DNA of 64,000 nt. Origin: Macropodus opercularis (Eukaryota > Chordata > Actinopteri > Anabantiformes > Osphronemidae). Under the pieces are notes generated by a model. The model did no database searches. It had not been told where the DNA came from and was given only the letters and a program-made list of their open reading frames with translations. The translations under genes and the position numbers were made by a program. The stretch is from the NCBI GenBank assembly GCA_030770545.1, contig CM061092.1, positions 19,469,501 through 19,533,500 of the forward strand. The letters are read 5' to 3'. Below, one piece after another: positions 12,101-24,100 of this stretch. Numbering within the stretch: position 1 is the first letter of the stretch; each line of letters opens with the position of its first letter.

Positions 12101-15100
12101 CAACGAGCCCGTTCTCTACAGGTGAAAAAGCGTGAGTGGGTACTGATCTCATTTGAGTGGCGCATTTAAGGTTGCGCATGCTCACCACTATGCTACCAGA
12201 AGGAACAAACATTAAGCTTCCCCAACGATCTGAACACATGAAGCACGAAAGAAACTGATACTACCTACGTGAACTCCCATTTTTGAGCCTTATTGTTTGA
12301 ATAAATCTATGTTTTAAGACAATAAAACAGTCAACGATGACCAAGAAGACTGTTTTATCTCCATCCTGCTGTGTGTAACTGCAGCAGTTGTGTAATTGTA
12401 GGTTACAGTTCATCAGATACTATATAATAAAACGTGTATGTTCACCGTAATCAGCCCCTGCAGTAACAGGCCTCTGTGAATGGATACGGAAACACGTAGT
12501 CGGCAACGCAGACATACTGCAGTGAAAACAGACGACATTTTTAAAGTGCTGCCACTGTAGGACCATAGCTTCTCAGCCTAATTAAAGCAACAGCAAAAAG
12601 TAGTGCAGACAAATTCTTCACCTTGCTTCCACTGCTAATTGTATGTGCAGAAACTTTAAAGATTGTACACACAATGATTCAGTTATTTGTTTTGTCTGCT
12701 ATTTGTAACTTCCAGGCGTGATATCTGGCAAAACCAGGGGAAAGAGTCGAGGTAAAACAATGTGGTGAAAGAGAAAGGAAAAAAAGTATCCAGTGAAAAT
12801 ATCAGGATGTTATGGAAAACCCCAAAGAATTTAAAAGTTTCTGTGTTTTTTTTATACATCTTTAGGAGCAAGCGCCGCAAGTCTGGCTCCATTGAAGAGG
12901 AACCCGACAGTCCAGCAGGGGAATATTATCACTCACCTTCCTCACCTGCCAGCAGCTCTAGGAACTGGACAGATGACATGGAAGGAGGTAACAAAATAAT
13001 CAACAACGCGTGGACCATGTGTAAAAGAAGACCCTCATAGTATTTGTGCTTAAAACATAAGCACAAATGAGCACCACAGGCTTTATTGTTAAGGCACTAA
13101 GCTACGCACAAGTATCAGCACAAGTCATCTAAAAAGTATAAATACTGTATGCTTTACATTAAGACGGCCATGGACTGGTCAGTCATCTTAGCGGAAGAAG
13201 CTGTGCTAGCGCCACGCAGTGTCTTGCAGAGCAGAATCACTAGTTTGTGTTGAGAATGAGCAGGCACAACGGCAGGTTTCCTTCTAGAGTAGTTTGTAGA
13301 GTTGTCAGCGCAGATTGCAGCTAACCACTCAAATGATAGCCTGCTGACTGGCCATTCAGATTACTAGATGGTGATGGAGCATGTCAGTATAGATACCTAC
13401 CTCGGAGGTGATCTAACTCCAGACTTCCTGACTAAAATAATCCAGCAGAGTGTGGATATGTGGGATAAGATGGTGGCTGGGCTCTGTCCATGTGGCCAGA
13501 AGGCCTGTGGTGGCCTTTCCCTGCATGGGCTTCAAGCCCAGTACACCATGCTGCATGCTAAGCTACTGGACAGAAAGGAGGGAGAAAAGCAAACAATATC
13601 ACATCTTTTTGTAAATTTGGTGAAGTAACGTAAAAATGTACAGCTACTGTTAATATTGCTCTTTAAACTAAAAAGTTGCCAGTTCAAAGAGTTACAGCTC
13701 TTTGGTGGTGGTTCGGGCAGTGCAGTGTCGTAGTAGGATCTTTAATTGTTGCCTTACAGCAAGAAAGGTCCAGGTGTTACAAACTGCTGCTGTGGACAGA
13801 GGTGTGACCCAAACACAGACTCAGATAAATTTGACAGTGTTGTTTTGTCACGGTGGACAAAACAGCAGCAACTTCACACAACTTGACTTAATTAAACCAG
13901 ACAACATCACCTGACTTGACTTAACTTAACTTAACTTACACAACTTGACACAGACTACAAGGCTAGACTTGACTTGACTACATGACACGACACGACTTGA
14001 CTTGACAAAAGACTGACATGACCACATGGACAGCTCCCACGTGGAACATCAAACAGACCGAGAAGGACAGAGACGTGAGGGAAGGCTTAAATACAACTAG
14101 ACAGCAAATAAAACATAGGTGTAACTACTACAAAGAGGAGCACAGAGAGTCAGCATGCCCATGACCCTTACGACGACACGGGTAGAAAGCGATGAAGTGA
14201 ACGTTTACGCCAATAAACACTGCAGCCCACTTGCTTGTTTTAGGTCTGTCACCTCCAGTGAAGAAGGCAGAGATGGACAGTCCATCCCCCCAGGAAGACT
14301 CACCAAGACTGGCCTCCTTCATTCAACACCAGCGGCCAGTCATAGCAGTTCATAGTGGCAGTGGTCAGTAGCAGACACACTAACACATCAGAACACACAG
14401 AACAAAATGCAATTTAATGTTTCTGTTGGTCTTCCTAGGTCTTTCTCGGAGTCCGCACCCCACCTCATCTCTTCATTTTCCTTCGTCCTCCTACTTCCCA
14501 CATGGAGCAATCCGCTACCCTCCTCATCTGACCCAGGACCCCCTAAAGGACCTGGTCTCTCTAGCCTGTGACCCTGCCAGTCAAAACCCTAGTTCAGTGA
14601 GTACAAACATTTATCCAAACTACTGTGCCACGCAACTCCAAAGAATATTTCATTACTATCTTAGCTTTTGAGAATTAGTCTAAAATGTGGGATATATGTA
14701 CACATCAAGTAAAACCTGTCATCTGTTAGCTGTTTCTTAGCTCGCTTTGTCAAAAGGAGCTGGACCAGTAACAAAAGGCAGCTTTCCTAAAGTATTTTAA
14801 CCCTTTGTCTGACACTCAGAGGTGAGCGTTGACGGTTCAGCCAGAAGTTGGCAACAGAACTGACCAATACATTTGGGCCAACCAATCTGTCCTAGTCTGG
14901 CCTAGGGAGTGTTGGGAAGATAGTTCCTCCCAAGCATATGTCTGTCATGGCCCATGCGAGCATTAAAATCCCCCAGTCATAGAACCCTGTAGCAACCCTG
15001 CCCCCTCACCACCACCACCACCACCAGAAGGGTACCTGCACTGTGGGACATCTGTCCCTGACCCACAGGCGCAGAGAAATTGCCTTCTTTTTCACTGGTA

Positions 15101-18100
15101 GTCCAAAACATGGCTGCTAAGCTAGGGAGCTATTAGCAAACTGACACCAACCCACCCCCTCACACTGGGAGAGTCCAACCTATACTGCTGAACTTCCCTC
15201 ACAAGCTCAGGCTTCCCGTGCCCCCCAATGAAGTGACAATCCAATTTCTCTGTCCACATGCTCAAGTTTTGTTTTGGCACGTTATACTTCTGGCTTTGAT
15301 TTAATTCTGTTTTTAACACTAACATTTACATGTTTGATGTTGGGAATGCCAGCCAACATCTGTGAGAAAATAGTACGTAACAATTTGTCTTTCTGAATGT
15401 TTCAGTTAAACGGCAGCAACCAGGTCAAATTGCCGACTCACTACATCTCATCTCAAATGTTGGCACCACCTGGAACAGCACCATCCTTAGCTCCACCCAC
15501 ATCCGCTCTGAGTAGACAGTCTCTCCCTGCAGAGTCAAAAGCCACTACCACCTCCTCTGATGGGAGCACGAACTCCCCTACATCACCCAGTAAGTTTTGT
15601 ACATCTGCACATCTGGTCACTTGAAATTTGACAGTATTATTGTTTTGGATTTGCTTATACTTCTGAAAAGATTTAAATTTGAATGCAAAGGAAAGAAAAA
15701 GTTTTTCTCCTGAGAGTAATTTCAGACAGACAGTGTCTAGTCCCGAGGAAACCTAGTGCAGTACGCTCTCGAGCTGAACAAACTGTAAACAGCTACATCG
15801 CCTTATTCTGACTGGTAATGATTTAATGATCATGAATAATTCAGAAAGTAAGCGCCGCAGCTCATAGATGTGAATCACGAATGGTCCTAAAGGTTTAGTG
15901 AGTTTTACTGGCCTTTCAGTACTTAGCTGCTGCAGCCAAGGTGAGAAGACATTAACATATGAATGTAACGGTCTTAAAGTGGAGGGAGAGATGTGATGAA
16001 TGTTGCCTTTAGCTGGATGGTGGCCGTCTGAAAGTTGAGTCACAGCAACAGGACTTTCTTTAGAGTAGAAACTCAGGAGGCTTCTTCAGTCCGTCCCTTT
16101 AGCTGCTTTCATTCACTGAATCTAAACAGCAGTGACGATTATTTATTATGGAGGAGGCTTCATACAGAAATGACATCTTTTATGGTTTTTGACTCTATAT
16201 AAAGCTTCATTTATTGTCTACAAGATAAAATCCAACAATTATGTGAAGTTCACTTACCAACAGAATTTGTGATCGCAGTTAAGTTATCACATTTTGGAAA
16301 ACTGGAAAAGTATAAAATATTAATTCAATTGTGACCCATAGCCACAGAAATATGTGGAGGTTGGAATGAAAAGAAAATCAGCAGAACTCATAAGTTCCTA
16401 CATAAGTTCCTGTTTTAATGGTCGCTATTATTTGAATAGGTCTATAACAAAAAAAAAACCGCCCATGACCACCCATGGCCCATGTGACCTCCTTGGTGCA
16501 TCTGTGTATGAGTGTAAGGCGATCGCCACCTACAGGTCATCAACAAAGCTTTGGCTTAGATCATGGGTTGAAGTAGACAGGTACAGTATGTGGTGCTTTC
16601 CAAAAATCCTTTGGAGGCCATCAAAGGAATCACTAGGTTCTTCTGCTGGCCCTGGGTCTCAGGCTGTTCCCTTGTCGTGGGAATGTTTCTGCTCTGTGGT
16701 TCAGGGTCCTGATGACTTCTAGTTTGCACCCAAGCAGTGGGTGATGCGAGTCAAACAGTAGGTACTGGTCAATGTGGGGTTTTCTGTAGATTTTTATTTC
16801 TAGGCTGCCATCGTTCCGTCTGATGACTGCACAGTCTGTTGTCCTTGATGTCTTGTCTGGTGAACCTATTGGGTTTGGGCTGACTGCTTCTGGTGGTTAG
16901 GATCCTTTCCTCCTCCAGTCTCCTCCTAACAGCTGTGAAGGCATCACTGGTGGAGATGCTGGTAAAGAGTGGTGTTACGTTAAAGATGCTTTCGTGCATG
17001 TAGCACACCTTCAGGGATATACAGTAGTGGAGTCCATGCCTCGGGAGATCAGGGCTTTTTTGGAAGCCATATTGGAACCAACACTAGGGAGGTGGTCGGT
17101 ATGAATAATATTACAGCACCAAGTCTATGAAAATAGTCAGTACAGTACTTCACAAAGGGCAGAATCAAATTTACAAATTCACTGAGCAAATTCACTTTCT
17201 TATAGAGAATTGATGATAATGTGTTGCAGGTCTTTTCTAAGCAGGTTTTGTTTCAAGTACTGCTTCATACATAATGACAAGCCTCACTTCATCTTAAGAC
17301 TCATGTTGAAAACACAAATATCCTCAGCATACTCTGCCCCTGGGACGCCCCCTGCTAATCGCTCCTCCTTCGTCGGAGTTACCCCTCGAGACCCTGGTGG
17401 CCTCTATCAAGCCCAGGTCAGTAATGTTCATTTTAAATTCTGCTAACTGTCTATGTGCTAAATCAGCATGTATGAACAATAGTTCATACATGGACTATAG
17501 CCATTGCTGGGATAAAGGTTTGTGTTTTGTTTGGGGGCTTGTGGGTGTCAGTATGTGTTCTCTTCCTACTCTATACCATCTGTGAAAAGAATGTAATGAT
17601 CGTCACCATGTATTCAAGCCCTTTTTGGCAGACGACACACAGGTTGCGCTGCGTACGTGTGCTGGGCTTGGGTTGTGTTGTACAGTAGCTGCTGCATTGC
17701 AGTGCCACTGCTTCATAACAGCTAAGCGTATGCTGCTGACCCAGCAGTCCTCAGCTTCCCTCTGTCTCTCTAGTTAAATGTGTGACATGTGAAGTTGGTG
17801 GCTTGGCTGAGTTTTTAGGTAACGAGGTTGTTTCATAAAGCGAGTCATTAAAATGCTAAAACAATTGCAAGGCTTTTTATGTTTACTGACATCAAATACC
17901 TGACGAACGAGTAAATAATGTGAACAGTTCCTAAACGCAAACACTTAAAGTCAAGCTGTGTTTTACGTGGTAAAATGTCATCAGTGCATACTGTATGTTA
18001 AATTGTTTGTACAGATTTCAAAATGTTCTCTTCTGTATGCAGATAAATGATAAATCAGGTAATTGATGTATGATCCTCACAATCCATTTATGTGTTTGTC

Positions 18101-18131
18101 TCTGTTGCAGTCTTGGTATCTGGGCAACTGA
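6178..18131 (+). CDS. nfic: Nuclear factor I/C (CTF/NF1), exons 3 to stop; 5' part outside window
   Basis: NFI proteins bind the palindrome TTGGC(N5)GCCAA as dimers in the nucleus. Visible coding exons: 6178-6252, 6652-6726, 6842-6974, 12866-12987, 14244-14363, 14439-14596, 15406-15589, 17328-17416 and 18111-18131 (TGA), all with GT..AG borders and continuous phase (977 bases, about 325 codons). They encode the region after the DNA-binding domain: a Ser/Asp linker (GSDQED), the NFI signature FQESFVTSGVFSVTEL, TPVVTGVGPSF and LQGHLAYDLN, then a Pro/Ser-rich transactivation domain with SRNWTDDMEGG, IRYPPHL, DPLKDLVSLACDPASQ and RDPGGLYQAQ, ending SWYLGN. The AEQ..GSDQED and LQGHLAYDL segments match NFIC rather than NFIA, NFIB or NFIX. 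Missing exons 1-2 (DNA-binding/dimerisation) lie to the left. The 3' UTR follows 18131; its end is not defined. Confidence 0.93.
8329..8890 (+). mobile_element. Tc1/mariner element remnant, transposase C-terminus and 3' end
   Basis: From about 8500 the plus strand reads like the last part of a fish Tc1 transposase gene ('gagatgctgtgg', 'aagggggtcacactagctattag'), followed by 'ttcttcctctgaatatgcatttttgtagaatta' and a terminal 'cttagggtgtcctaattt'. The open frame 8329-8676 covers the region, but its amino acids diverge from an intact transposase, so the copy is decayed. The 5' half and left end are not recognisable. It lies in the 5.9-kb nfic intron between 6974 and 12866. Confidence 0.6.
8919..8951. 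repeat. Perfect 11-bp inverted repeat
   Basis: TCCACTGGTTC at 8919-8929 and its reverse complement GAACCAGTGGA at 8941-8951 are separated by 11 bases. They lie just after a tgtcacgatc motif similar to the end of the 1230-1816 repeat. The sequence is probably the terminus of a decayed transposable element; a functional hairpin is not indicated. Confidence 0.5.
10898..11700 (-). mobile_element. Tc1/mariner transposon, degenerate transposase
   Basis: On the minus strand a Tc1-type transposase can be read in pieces: a TVKHGGGSVM-like block near 11560-11590, then DWPSLSPDLNPIEHLWG near 11290-11370 (carrying the Glu of the DD34E catalytic triad). A frameshift follows, then KASNIHQLRDVMEEWKRIPV at 11230-11290. 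Below that runs the 3' untranslated end, 'acagtacgtcacagaagtgagtcc', next to a TA at 10898. Frameshifts and stops show it is inactive. A second, shorter copy of the same 3' end is at 38625-38862. Located in an nfic intron. Confidence 0.8.
13368..13628 (+). CDS. Unidentified 86-codon ORF with CPCG..CGG motif inside an nfic intron
   Basis: An ATG-initiated frame directly preceded by an in-frame TAG, ending at TAA. I do not recognise the family. The composition is protein-like: an amphipathic stretch (FLTKIIQQSVDMWDKMVAG), a cysteine cluster LCPCGQKACGG and a helical tail (YTMLHAKLLDRKEGEK). The AG just before the ATG could also be a splice acceptor, so this may be an exon of another transcript, an alternative nfic exon, a retrocopy or chance. 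No coding relatives are seen nearby. It is not a shadow of nfic, whose exons flank it at 12866-12987 and 14244-14363. Confidence 0.25.
   Translation: MVMEHVSIDTYLGGDLTPDFLTKIIQQSVDMWDKMVAGLCPCGQKACGGLSLHGLQAQYTMLHAKLLDRKEGEKQTISHLFVNLVK
13876..14010 (+). repeat. Low-complexity (acttg/actta) tract
   Basis: A stretch built from imperfect iterations of acttg, actta and acacg, including four consecutive 'acttaactta' type words around 13915-13935. It looks like a degenerate 5-bp microsatellite within an interspersed repeat in the nfic intron before 14244. No gene content. Confidence 0.6.
16500..17060 (-). mobile_element. Penelope-like retroelement fragment (reverse transcriptase part)
   Basis: On the minus strand, 16769-17008 reads NVTPLFTSISTSDAF, then RFTRQDIKDNRLCS. 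Continuing after a frame break (16650-16770) it reads IDQYLLFDSHHPLLGCKLEV followed by IRTLNHRAE. The DQYLLFDSHHP..K..VIRTL.HRA block is characteristic of the C-terminal RT region of Penelope/Poseidon elements. Stops and frameshifts show it is dead. The GIY-YIG endonuclease part is not seen. It lies in the nfic intron between 15589 and 17328. Confidence 0.75.
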
Positions 18132-21100
18132 GTGAACTCTGGAGTCAAGGTGATTGTCATGGCAATACTGTCTTCAGGAAAGGAAAACTATTTTATCAGG
18201 CATTGCCAGAGATAGAAACTATTCAGCTTTGTAGAAGCATAAGATTTGGTCATACATATATTTAAATATATGTATGCATATACATGTGTGTACACATGGA
18301 GAAGGTCTGGATGGAAGACGAGTGGCCTGCTGTGACTCAGCCATTTTCCAGCGGCAGAATGCACTATGTTGTAAAACGGTGGTTTTCAAATGAGAAAATG
18401 ATTGCGTGTTTCTTGATGGTCCAGATGAACTGCTGACCAGAACCACGCCTCAACACACCAGAGCTCGAGAAGGCTGTAACCCTACTGTGTCCCCAGGATG
18501 AAGCCTGTTTTCCCAGGATGGATGTCAGCCTTTAGCCATGTGCCCTAGGTTTCTACATTAAATCTGCTATAAGGCCTGTTGCCTGGAACTCAAATAGACC
18601 TCATCCCCTTGCCACCCAAAATGCCCCCTCCGCTGCAGGTGCTTCTTACGATATATGCAAATCAGCCTTCTTTATCGAAGAGATTCTGACGTTAATATTT
18701 CAAGTTTCTTTGCACTTTTTAATATGTTTTTGCCTGAGGAAAATTCTAATTTGAAACACTCTCCACCAAAAAACAGAGGCTGTCTTTTTTACTGACAATC
18801 ATCAGCCTGAAACCATTAAGTTGCTTTGCAAGCCTATAATTTTTAAGGGTCTTAAGACTTTTTAATCAGAAAATGAGAAATAGTGGGATATAAGAGCTAT
18901 ATTCATGCCGCCTTGAACACACCACGCAGTGCTGAGGTTGGATACCATTAATGGGACAGAGGACTTGCCTGTCTGCAGCAGAGGCAATCATTCACACAAC
19001 TGTCCTGCTGCTTCTGTCCTTTCAAGTGTCGATGATTTTGCCATATATGTATACAAATGGCCAAATGCACATTGTTTGGATAAGACATGTACGTCTCAGT
19101 AGAACTGGATGAACAGTAACTAGTATTAGGTGGCAGGACAGCTGAACGGTGTTTGAAAGTGGAGCACAGTGTGGCGTGATGTGTGTGGAAAAGGAAATGT
19201 GCTTTGTGCATTCTGAAGCTCATTCCTGGTCTGCTTTGGAGGGGTTTTACAGAGCAGTGCTGGGGTTTGTACTTGCATGTAGGTAGATTAGAAAGCGATA
19301 CTGCAGGCATTGCACTATGATTATGTTCAAATTCCTTTCTCCAGATTGATGCAGTGATGAGGCTTGTTACCAAGCAAGTCTTAGCTGAAGTAGCCGGAGC
19401 CTTTACAGCAGGTCAGGAGCACAAGATTCAGATTTTTATACTGACTGGGTGCTCACTGTGCATCTTAACCCCAACCCTCGCACTCCGTTTAGGAGTAGCG
19501 GCGATTCACACTGACTGGAGGCAGAGGAACAGGAAGCTGAGAAAGCCACGGTTTTAGATGATCAGGCCATGACTTTGATTTTCTGTGTTCAACGCTTACA
19601 CAGTATTCTGTTATGTTATTATGTTATGGCTGGATTTTCATTCTTCTGAGAGACATTTAATAGCTTAATAGTATACATGCTTTTTAACTTTGATTAAAAT
19701 CTTTTTAAACCTGTCATAATATTACAAGACGGATGGAGCCTATTTGGTTGAACAATAGGAACATCTCATTCTTGTGTAGGTAGTAGTGTAATGAAAAAAT
19801 TTAACTCATCACCATTTTTGTATGGACAAATTAATGCAAGCTCCAAAGGCAATAATAGTAAGGCCACCCAAAACGTGTGTTTCATCAAACGTCACCTCTC
19901 TGGAGATTATACTTTTGTAGGACTGAACATTGACTCGTGAAAATATCTGGGCCATATTTTTCTTTTTTAAGACCTGGAAACCTGTTTAGTGAGAGCATGC
20001 CTGTCTTAACGTGTGGTCAGAGTGAACGCCAAGCAAATGTAGTCTCAAGTCATTTACATGAATTTCAGCGCTGTGGAGTTCATGTTCATGCAGATGTTAC
20101 TCCATAATTTGATCATTTCAAAAGTCTAAATATGATTCCTCTACTTGCTTTTTACTGACAACGACACAGTTTCAGCTTTGTTTGCAGACTGCATCTAAAA
20201 TTTGCTTCGCATTCAGTCTAATAACGGTGGTCTCCATGTCTTGTGCTTTTCCTTTCCCAGGGTCCAGGGTTAAAGCTGACAGCAGTCAGCGTCTGCTCTG
20301 TAGCAGGTGCAGACTACTGACTTTCTGCTAAAGTTGCTGATATGAGCTGGATTTTGGCAGGTTGAGGCTTAAGGTTTGGTTAAAGCTGGCTTGAAGCTGA
20401 TGTATACTGCATGGTGCTTCCCTGGTCACTGTACTGACCTAAAGAATGCATGGCTCAAACTGATGATACCTCTCCTTCTCTACGTTGCTCTTCCTCCTAC
20501 TGGGCTTCTTCGTACTCTGTACTACACCAGAGGACAGTGATGCAATGGTGGTGTTGTCCATTTCTTTACATTTTATGGCCCTATTGTTAAACTTCTCTTT
20601 TGCACGATAGTTCATAAAAACACATTATGTGCCTTGCCTTTAGTTATAAAGAACAATAATACATTATGGAAACAAGATCATACATTCATGGTACAGCTAA
20701 AAAAGAAAAAAAGCTGCATGATTGCTTAACCTGAACCTTTATGGATGGTACAAACCTTTGGGTAAACCAGTGGCAGTGGGACAGATAGCAGAAAGCTTTA
20801 AAAACGGCAGGTAGGGATTTGATTATTCCCTACTACCGTTCAACCAAGGAATGATCATTTGTATATTTGTGCATTTGTATTTGTCGTCCTGCCTTCATTG
20901 TAAGACTTTGGTCTCATAACTATGGTTACAGCCAGATAGGAAAGCTAAGCTCCTTTTGCTGGTTCATGAATGGCTCCAGAAACACCTGCCATTATGTAGC
21001 CAAAGTTTGGACTTTGGACAACGGATCTGCTCTGCAGCAGCTGAACAAACCATGGACCTTTTGAAAATGTCTAAGTGAATGCTAGGATACCATGAAAACC

Positions 21101-24100
21101 TGTGTCAGGGTTTTGTTTCACGGCTTAAGAATGACCCAGACACAGAAATAATGTTGGCTGTCTGGATTCCACTCAAGGAAGTGATCTCTCCGCTGTCGAA
21201 TGCTGAAAGAGAGCGCTGTTGTGTTTTTGTATGTACTGCAGTGTTTTAAGAAGCATTGAATACATGCAGATGCATTTGAAGTACTTGCTGTCAGGTCAAG
21301 GACAAGCCTTCTGTAGTATGGATATTTTTTAGGCTGACAGGGCCCAGCCACTCACGCCGGTCTAATGATAGCATGAGACATTTTCAGGTCTAGTCTTTCG
21401 CTCTGCAGCTCTGTGATTTGTTATTAGGTTAGATCATCCAATTGCCTGTAAGTTAAGTCTGACCACATGTCAAATCATGTGACAAGAATTTACCAAAGCC
21501 ATATTTGAATTTTGTATGGATGCATGCACTGAGACCTTTTCTTATTCAGCTTGTCAACCAGCTTATTTTTATTCCTTGTTGTTATTGCTTGTACATATAA
21601 TTTAAGACACAGCCGTATGTATAAAATATGTATTATGAACTCATAAACAAAGGTATATAGCACGTCTAAACGTGTCACGTTTGTTTGTATAATTTGGCTT
21701 TCTCAACATGGTGGCCGAGCCGCAGAGTATCTAACCCATGAAATGGGAGCTGTCGGAGTGTGCACAGGTGTGTTGATGTGAGATACAGTAAGAGCAGTGG
21801 TAATTAGAGACTAGAGGATGCTGAAAGTTGAGCACAGTGAGAACCTGGCATCAGAGGAGTTGTGTCATGTAGAAAGTTAGGTAGTCAAAGCCTAAGGTTT
21901 CATTTGTATGCACAGGTTTGTAGAGGAGATGTCTGAAAAAACGAACAATGTTCTTAGAATGATCATCTCCTAAAGTGGAAACTGTGGATGAATGGCTCCA
22001 TGTCACAGTACAGTAATGTCACCATGCAGGTCAGAAAGCCAGGTTCTAAAACACCTGCTTGCTCAAGTAGACCACTGCATGCAAGTTGATTTACCTGATT
22101 TACTAGGACGGATTTGATGACGTATGGACATTTGAGTCAAATCGCCTCTTTTAATAAACCAGCCAGAACCCTCAACATTAAATTGATCATCGGGTGCAGT
22201 AGCTGCAACTTATTCATATTTACTGAGCAAATGCTTTATTCATGTAATTGTTGTAGATTTCTAATATGTTTCTTTTTGTATTCAAAACAAAACACTATAA
22301 AAGCATCCTCACAAGTTAAGCATACAGGCATGTCAACATATTTATATTCACAAGTATCAAAACATTATTTACATTTCAAATATTAGAATATAAACACATT
22401 ACTTTACTTTGTACAGTCAAAGCCATGTCCACGCTACTTATGGAGCCTGCTGCTTCATATTTATCCATATTTAAATGGAAGGAACAAATAAAAGTGAATC
22501 GAGTGATGGTGGAGCTGAACAGGACCTTGTGGATAAGCATGGATGGATGAATCTCCACAGACGTGTTCTGTAGTATGCGGTGGCAATGGCCAGATGCTCT
22601 GCGTGTGGCTTTGTCTGTGGTTTTCCTTTTTACGTGTGACCTGTGGCTGGGATGTGGATCCCCTGGCTACGAGCAGAGCTGGGATTCTAAGTTGAAACAG
22701 TTTAGAATCAGAATCACTTATTGTTACGAGTCGACGGACGGGCGGCGGCTCTGTGAGGATGTTCTTCCTCAGTGTGAAGATATGAGAAGAGCTGAGAAGG
22801 CTGTTATGCATCTGACATATCTGGAGTTTAGATGATTTGTCTATTGTGCTCTAGTTTTTGAGCCAATACGAGTCCACCTTACTACACAAGCTATTTTGAA
22901 GAGTATACTTTTATTATGGCCAAGTAAAACTGGAGGAGAATATTATGCTTTACTAGAAATATTACCCCCTGTTTTCACCTCATTTTAGGCTACACCTACA
23001 TAACTATAAAAGCAGCCTGTGCTGATTCTTACACTTTAACCCATGAGAACCCACAGTGATCTGTGTTTGTTTCCTTTAAAGTAGAAATGGGTCTGGGCTC
23101 TTATGGGTTAACAAGAGCTTCTGTAATCTGTGAATCATTCTGAAAGACAGGAAGCAAATCAGAAAACATCATGCTCAAAAATAAGTAGTTAACAAGTACC
23201 AATAAACGTGAACAATAGTGACCCAATGCCTTTATCTGCTTTAACCCAGCACACTGACTTTACGAGGCAAGAGAAAAGCTCAGACGAACAGCAAGTGGCT
23301 AAATGGATGATGACTGAATTTCACTATAGTGCATCCGAATCTCACCTGGACACTGATCAAATCTCAGGAACACGTGGCACTAATAAGTCAAAAAGCTACC
23401 ACATTTACACCAGAACATGGAGCGAAGTGCATAGAAACTGATACATTAGGTGAAGATATTATAGCCACAAATACTACTACTACTACTTAGTGTCTGTTAC
23501 ACCATCAATAATTTCAGTGTAACCACTAGAAGTGAAAGAACCTTGTTGCCATGTTGTGGAGATGGACCTGAAGGCCACATATATGACATGTTTCCTCCAG
23601 TGCCCTGGTAGCACAGCGTGTACATGTTAAGCGTTAGACCAGAAAGAGCCCTGAGTGTAGTCAGTTTATCCCATTCACAATTAATATTCTAACCACTGTA
23701 CAGTAATCTGTAACTCTGAAGACATAAGAACAAGCAGTTTACATTTCAAGAAGCATCCACATACATGGAGCTGGAGGCTCTAACACAACATCACGTCGTA
23801 GCTGCTCGTGTTACCATGGTAACCATCAGGCCATTGAGCACCTACCTTCAATAGAAAGGCTGTGTAATTCACACACTGGTTTCAGTCTTACTGCAGGGCT
23901 ACTGCTCCACATGCTGCCTACTATTAGCATGTTAGGACAGAATACCCAGGTTTTCTGGACTCGCATCGTGTCGTGTCGCTGGAAGTGATGGTGGCTGAGG
24001 TCAGTGCTGTACGCGGTGGAGACATGAGGCTCTCGGGCTGCTTGTTGGCTCAGCAGATGTGATCTGTATGAGGAACACAAGCATTAAACATTTTCGCAGA

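Noticed and set aside
11807..12169. 120-codon ORF in an nfic intron as a possible gene
   Set aside because: Basic, low-information sequence without a known motif, next to a Tc1 relic; insufficient support.
13876..14010. CRISPR-like or satellite array
   Set aside because: The short acttg/actta words are irregular and without spacers; it is a degenerate microsatellite in eukaryotic DNA.
6178..18131. Calling the NFI gene nfia
   Set aside because: I first considered NFIA from the C-terminal motifs, but AEQ..GSDQED and LQGHLAYDLN are NFIC-type, and lonp1 linkage agrees with NFIC.
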